Below are positions 31,574 to 33,025 of a stretch of 33,025 nt of DNA, piece by piece (the stretch's first letter is position 1; each line of letters starts with the position of its first letter). The stretch comes from Synechococcus sp. Tobar12-5m-g. GTDB lineage: Bacteria > Cyanobacteriota > Cyanobacteriia > PCC-6307 > Cyanobiaceae. The stretch is taken from NCBI RefSeq assembly GCF_024345415.1, contig NZ_JAGQBB010000026.1, forward strand, positions 1 to 33,025. The letters are read 5' to 3'. The notes below the pieces were generated by a model. It worked only from the letters and a program-made list of their open reading frames with translations, had not been told where the DNA came from and ran no database searches. The position numbers and the translations under genes are program-made.

Positions 31574-31658
31574 GGAGAGGTGGCTGAGTGGTCGAAAGCG
31601 AACGACTCGAAATCGTTTGAAGGGAAACCTTCCGTGGGTTCGAATCCCACCCTCTCCG
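31574..31658 (+). tRNA. tRNA-Ser (CGA anticodon)
   Basis: Class II tRNA of 85 nt. The acceptor stem is GGAGAGG (31574-31580) with CCTCTCC (31651-31657) and discriminator G73. A D-arm follows, then the anticodon stem AACGA/TCGTT with loop CTCGAAA, giving anticodon CGA for UCG serine codons. A long variable arm with AAGG/CCTT and T-arm GTGGG-TTCGAAT-CCCAC complete it. CCA is not encoded. An integrase gene lies just downstream, so its 3' end is a likely phage or island attachment site; no second copy of the 3' end is in the window. Confidence 0.96.
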
Positions 31659-31843
31659 TTAACCGAGATTTTTGGGGTTTTCCTGGGGGTCCCTTGACGT
31701 CCCTGGATGTACCCATACTGATTGCAGTGCAGCGGATCTGGGGGATTGGGGCGTCCCAAGGCATCCCTGGAAAAACCGGGGCAGAAAAAAATAGTGGTGG
31801 TGTAATAGGTGGTTACGATTTGGAGTGGTGGTGTAAATGCGCC

Positions 31844-32838
31844 ATGGCTCTAACCGACGCAGCTGTTCGCGGGCTGCCACTGCGGTCTCAGCGTTACCGG
31901 GTTTCCGACAGCGCCGGCCTGCTGCTCGAGGCGGATCCGGTTGGCGGCAAGTACTGGCTCTGGCGCCACCGTTTTCCTCCCACCAAAGACGGCCGCCTGC
32001 AAGATCTGAGGCTTGGGCCCTATCCAGCCGTCTCTCTGAAAAGAGCCCGCGAACTCAGAGATGAACAGAAAAAGCTGCTGCACGACCAGGGAATCATTCC
32101 CTGCGAGGCCAAGCAGCGGCACAAAAGCGAGCGTTTGGGCGTCCATCAGAAGCTCACGTTTGAGGCGGTGGCCCTCGATCGGCGCCGCACCAAGAGCGCC
32201 GGCACCTGGAGCGCTCGCCATGGCGAAGACGTGATCAAGAAACTCAACAAGGATATTCTCCCGGCGATCGGCAGCATGGCCATTGCCGAGATCTCCGCTG
32301 TGGATTGCCTGGGCGTGTTGCGCTCCATTGAGAAGCGGGGTTCTCACGAGACCGCCAAGCGCTCGCTTGGGGTCATCAGCATGGTGCTGGATTACGCCGT
32401 GGCCCTCGGCCATTGGACCAGCAACCCAGCCCACTCCCTCAAGCGCCACGCCCCGGTCAAGCAGACCATCACCCACTTCCCCTGCCTGCTTTGGAGCGAG
32501 CTGCCCGAGCTCTTGGGGGCGATGCGCACCAACACCGTCAAGGCAGATCCCACCACCCTCAACGCCATGTGACTGTTGGCACTGACCTTCGTGCGCACCA
32601 GCGAGCTGATCGCTGCGCGATGGGAGGAGATCGATCCCAGCTGGCGCGGACCAGATGGCGATCACCAGGCTGTCTGGACGGTGCCGGCCGAGCGGATGAA
32701 AGGCAAGCGCGGCATCCGGAAGGAGCATCTGGTGCCCCTGAGCCGTCAGGCCGCGGCGATCCTGCAGGCCCAGTCCCTCCTCACAGGCCCCAAGGGCTTC
32801 GTGTTCAAGAGCTTGCGCACCAGCAGCGGTGACTTTCA
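31844..32838 (+). pseudogene. Tyrosine integrase, in-frame stop and lost C-terminus
   Basis: A P4-type integrase with an N-terminal arm-binding domain (MALTDAAVRGLPLRSQRYRV, GKYWLWRHRFPPTKDGRL, LRLGPYPAVSLKRARELRD), a core-binding SAM-like domain (HGEDVIKKLNKDILPAIGSM, KRSLGVISMVLDYAVALGHW) and the start of the catalytic domain (ALTFVRTSELIAARWEEID with the first catalytic Arg). At 32570-32572 the frame has TGA after LNAM where CGA would fit. It reads on in the same frame to SLRTSS near 32830, and then homology ends. The HxxR and Tyr nucleophile are missing, replaced by the end of another transposase. It lies 185 nt after tRNA-Ser in a more AT-rich tract, so it is the remnant of an island integrated there. 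Confidence 0.88.
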
Positions 32839-32865
32839 GGGAAGGTGTCACTCCTTGGCTGCCAC

Positions 32866-33025
32866 TCAGGCGGCCTGGACCAAGGCTAGCGCGAGGATCG
32901 GTTCGGGCTCTTCTGGTGGCTTGTTGATCCACACTTCTTCGGGTTGACGCCAGCAGCGGGTGCTTCGGCTCCACCGAGTTGGATTGGCCCGACGGGCCTT
33001 CTCGTAGACATCGACTCGCTTCTTG
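32866..33025 (-). CDS. Transposase C-terminus (partial at window edge)
   Basis: Minus strand, running off the right edge: 52 residues of coding sequence end in LVQAA and TGA (32866). VDVYEKARRANPTRWSRSTR then QPEEVWINKPPEEPEPI resembles the C-terminal tails of rve/IS3-family transposases. The integrase homology stops at about 32830, and the sequence between (GAAGGTGTCACTCC) could be the IS terminal repeat. It probably disrupted the integrase. Family call is tentative because only the tail is visible. Confidence 0.5.
   Translation of the reverse strand, partial: KKRVDVYEKARRANPTRWSRSTRCWRQPEEVWINKPPEEPEPILALALVQAA

Noticed and set aside
1-33025. CRISPR array or known defence system
   Set aside because: No regularly spaced direct repeats and no recognisable cas, restriction-modification or toxin-antitoxin genes were found.

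Overview
The window is chromosomal DNA from a GC-rich picocyanobacterium of the Synechococcus/Cyanobium type. The evidence is a photosystem II D1 gene (psbA), chlorophyll synthase (chlG), a cytochrome b6f-associated PetP/DUF2862 protein, three phylloquinone genes (menB, menD, menG), a cyanobacterial-type Mn ABC transporter and several cyanobacteria-specific DUF families. The core genes are dense and GC-rich. The main AT-rich, decayed stretch is at 14.5-19.1 kb, and a second mobile-element scar lies at the right edge.

Layout. 0-3.8 kb: menB and menD (minus), then lepB and a DUF760 gene (plus). 3.9-8.8 kb (all minus): psbA, a strong terminator, then mntC-mntA-mntB-DUF4336 with stop/start overlaps. 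9.0-10.4 kb: a membrane protein with a degenerate GTPase and a DUF697 region. 10.5-13.7 kb (plus): a CDF metal exporter, two unrecognised genes and trpS. 13.9-14.5 kb: an exported lambda-R-like (GH104) lytic transglycosylase.

14.5-19.1 kb is a mobile-element graveyard. A PEP-CTERM surface-protein gene (minus) is split by a decayed IS5-family element (15114-16564) that still shows imperfect terminal repeats and a TTGA target duplication. A TM2-domain gene follows, then a degraded IS3-family element (17698-18989) whose orfB carries a 31-nt palindromic insertion. A short stretch at 19016-19033 looks like another IS5-type end.

19.1-31.5 kb returns to housekeeping genes: trmH, a trypsin-like lipoprotein protease, an alkyltransferase-like DNA-repair protein, rsmB, a class A penicillin-binding protein coupled to chlG, petP, hisF, a small membrane protein, menG, glyQ, a 60-residue protein coupled to glyQ, and comEC. 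A near-perfect 66-nt inverted repeat covers the 3' end of the 60-residue gene.

31.6-33.0 kb: tRNA-Ser(CGA) followed by a tyrosine integrase pseudogene with one in-frame stop and a lost C-terminus. It is cut by the end of another transposase gene that runs off the window, so this is the scar of an island integrated at the tRNA.

Functional themes are phylloquinone and chlorophyll synthesis, Mn supply beside the Mn-binding D1 protein, cell-envelope enzymes (LepB, PBP, GH104), and RNA modification or aminoacylation. I found no CRISPR array and no recognisable defence or secondary-metabolite cluster. The most unusual items are the DUF4336-Mn transporter coupling, the long inverted repeat after glyQ, the palindromic insert in the IS3 element, and the reconstructable IS5 insertion into the PEP-CTERM gene.
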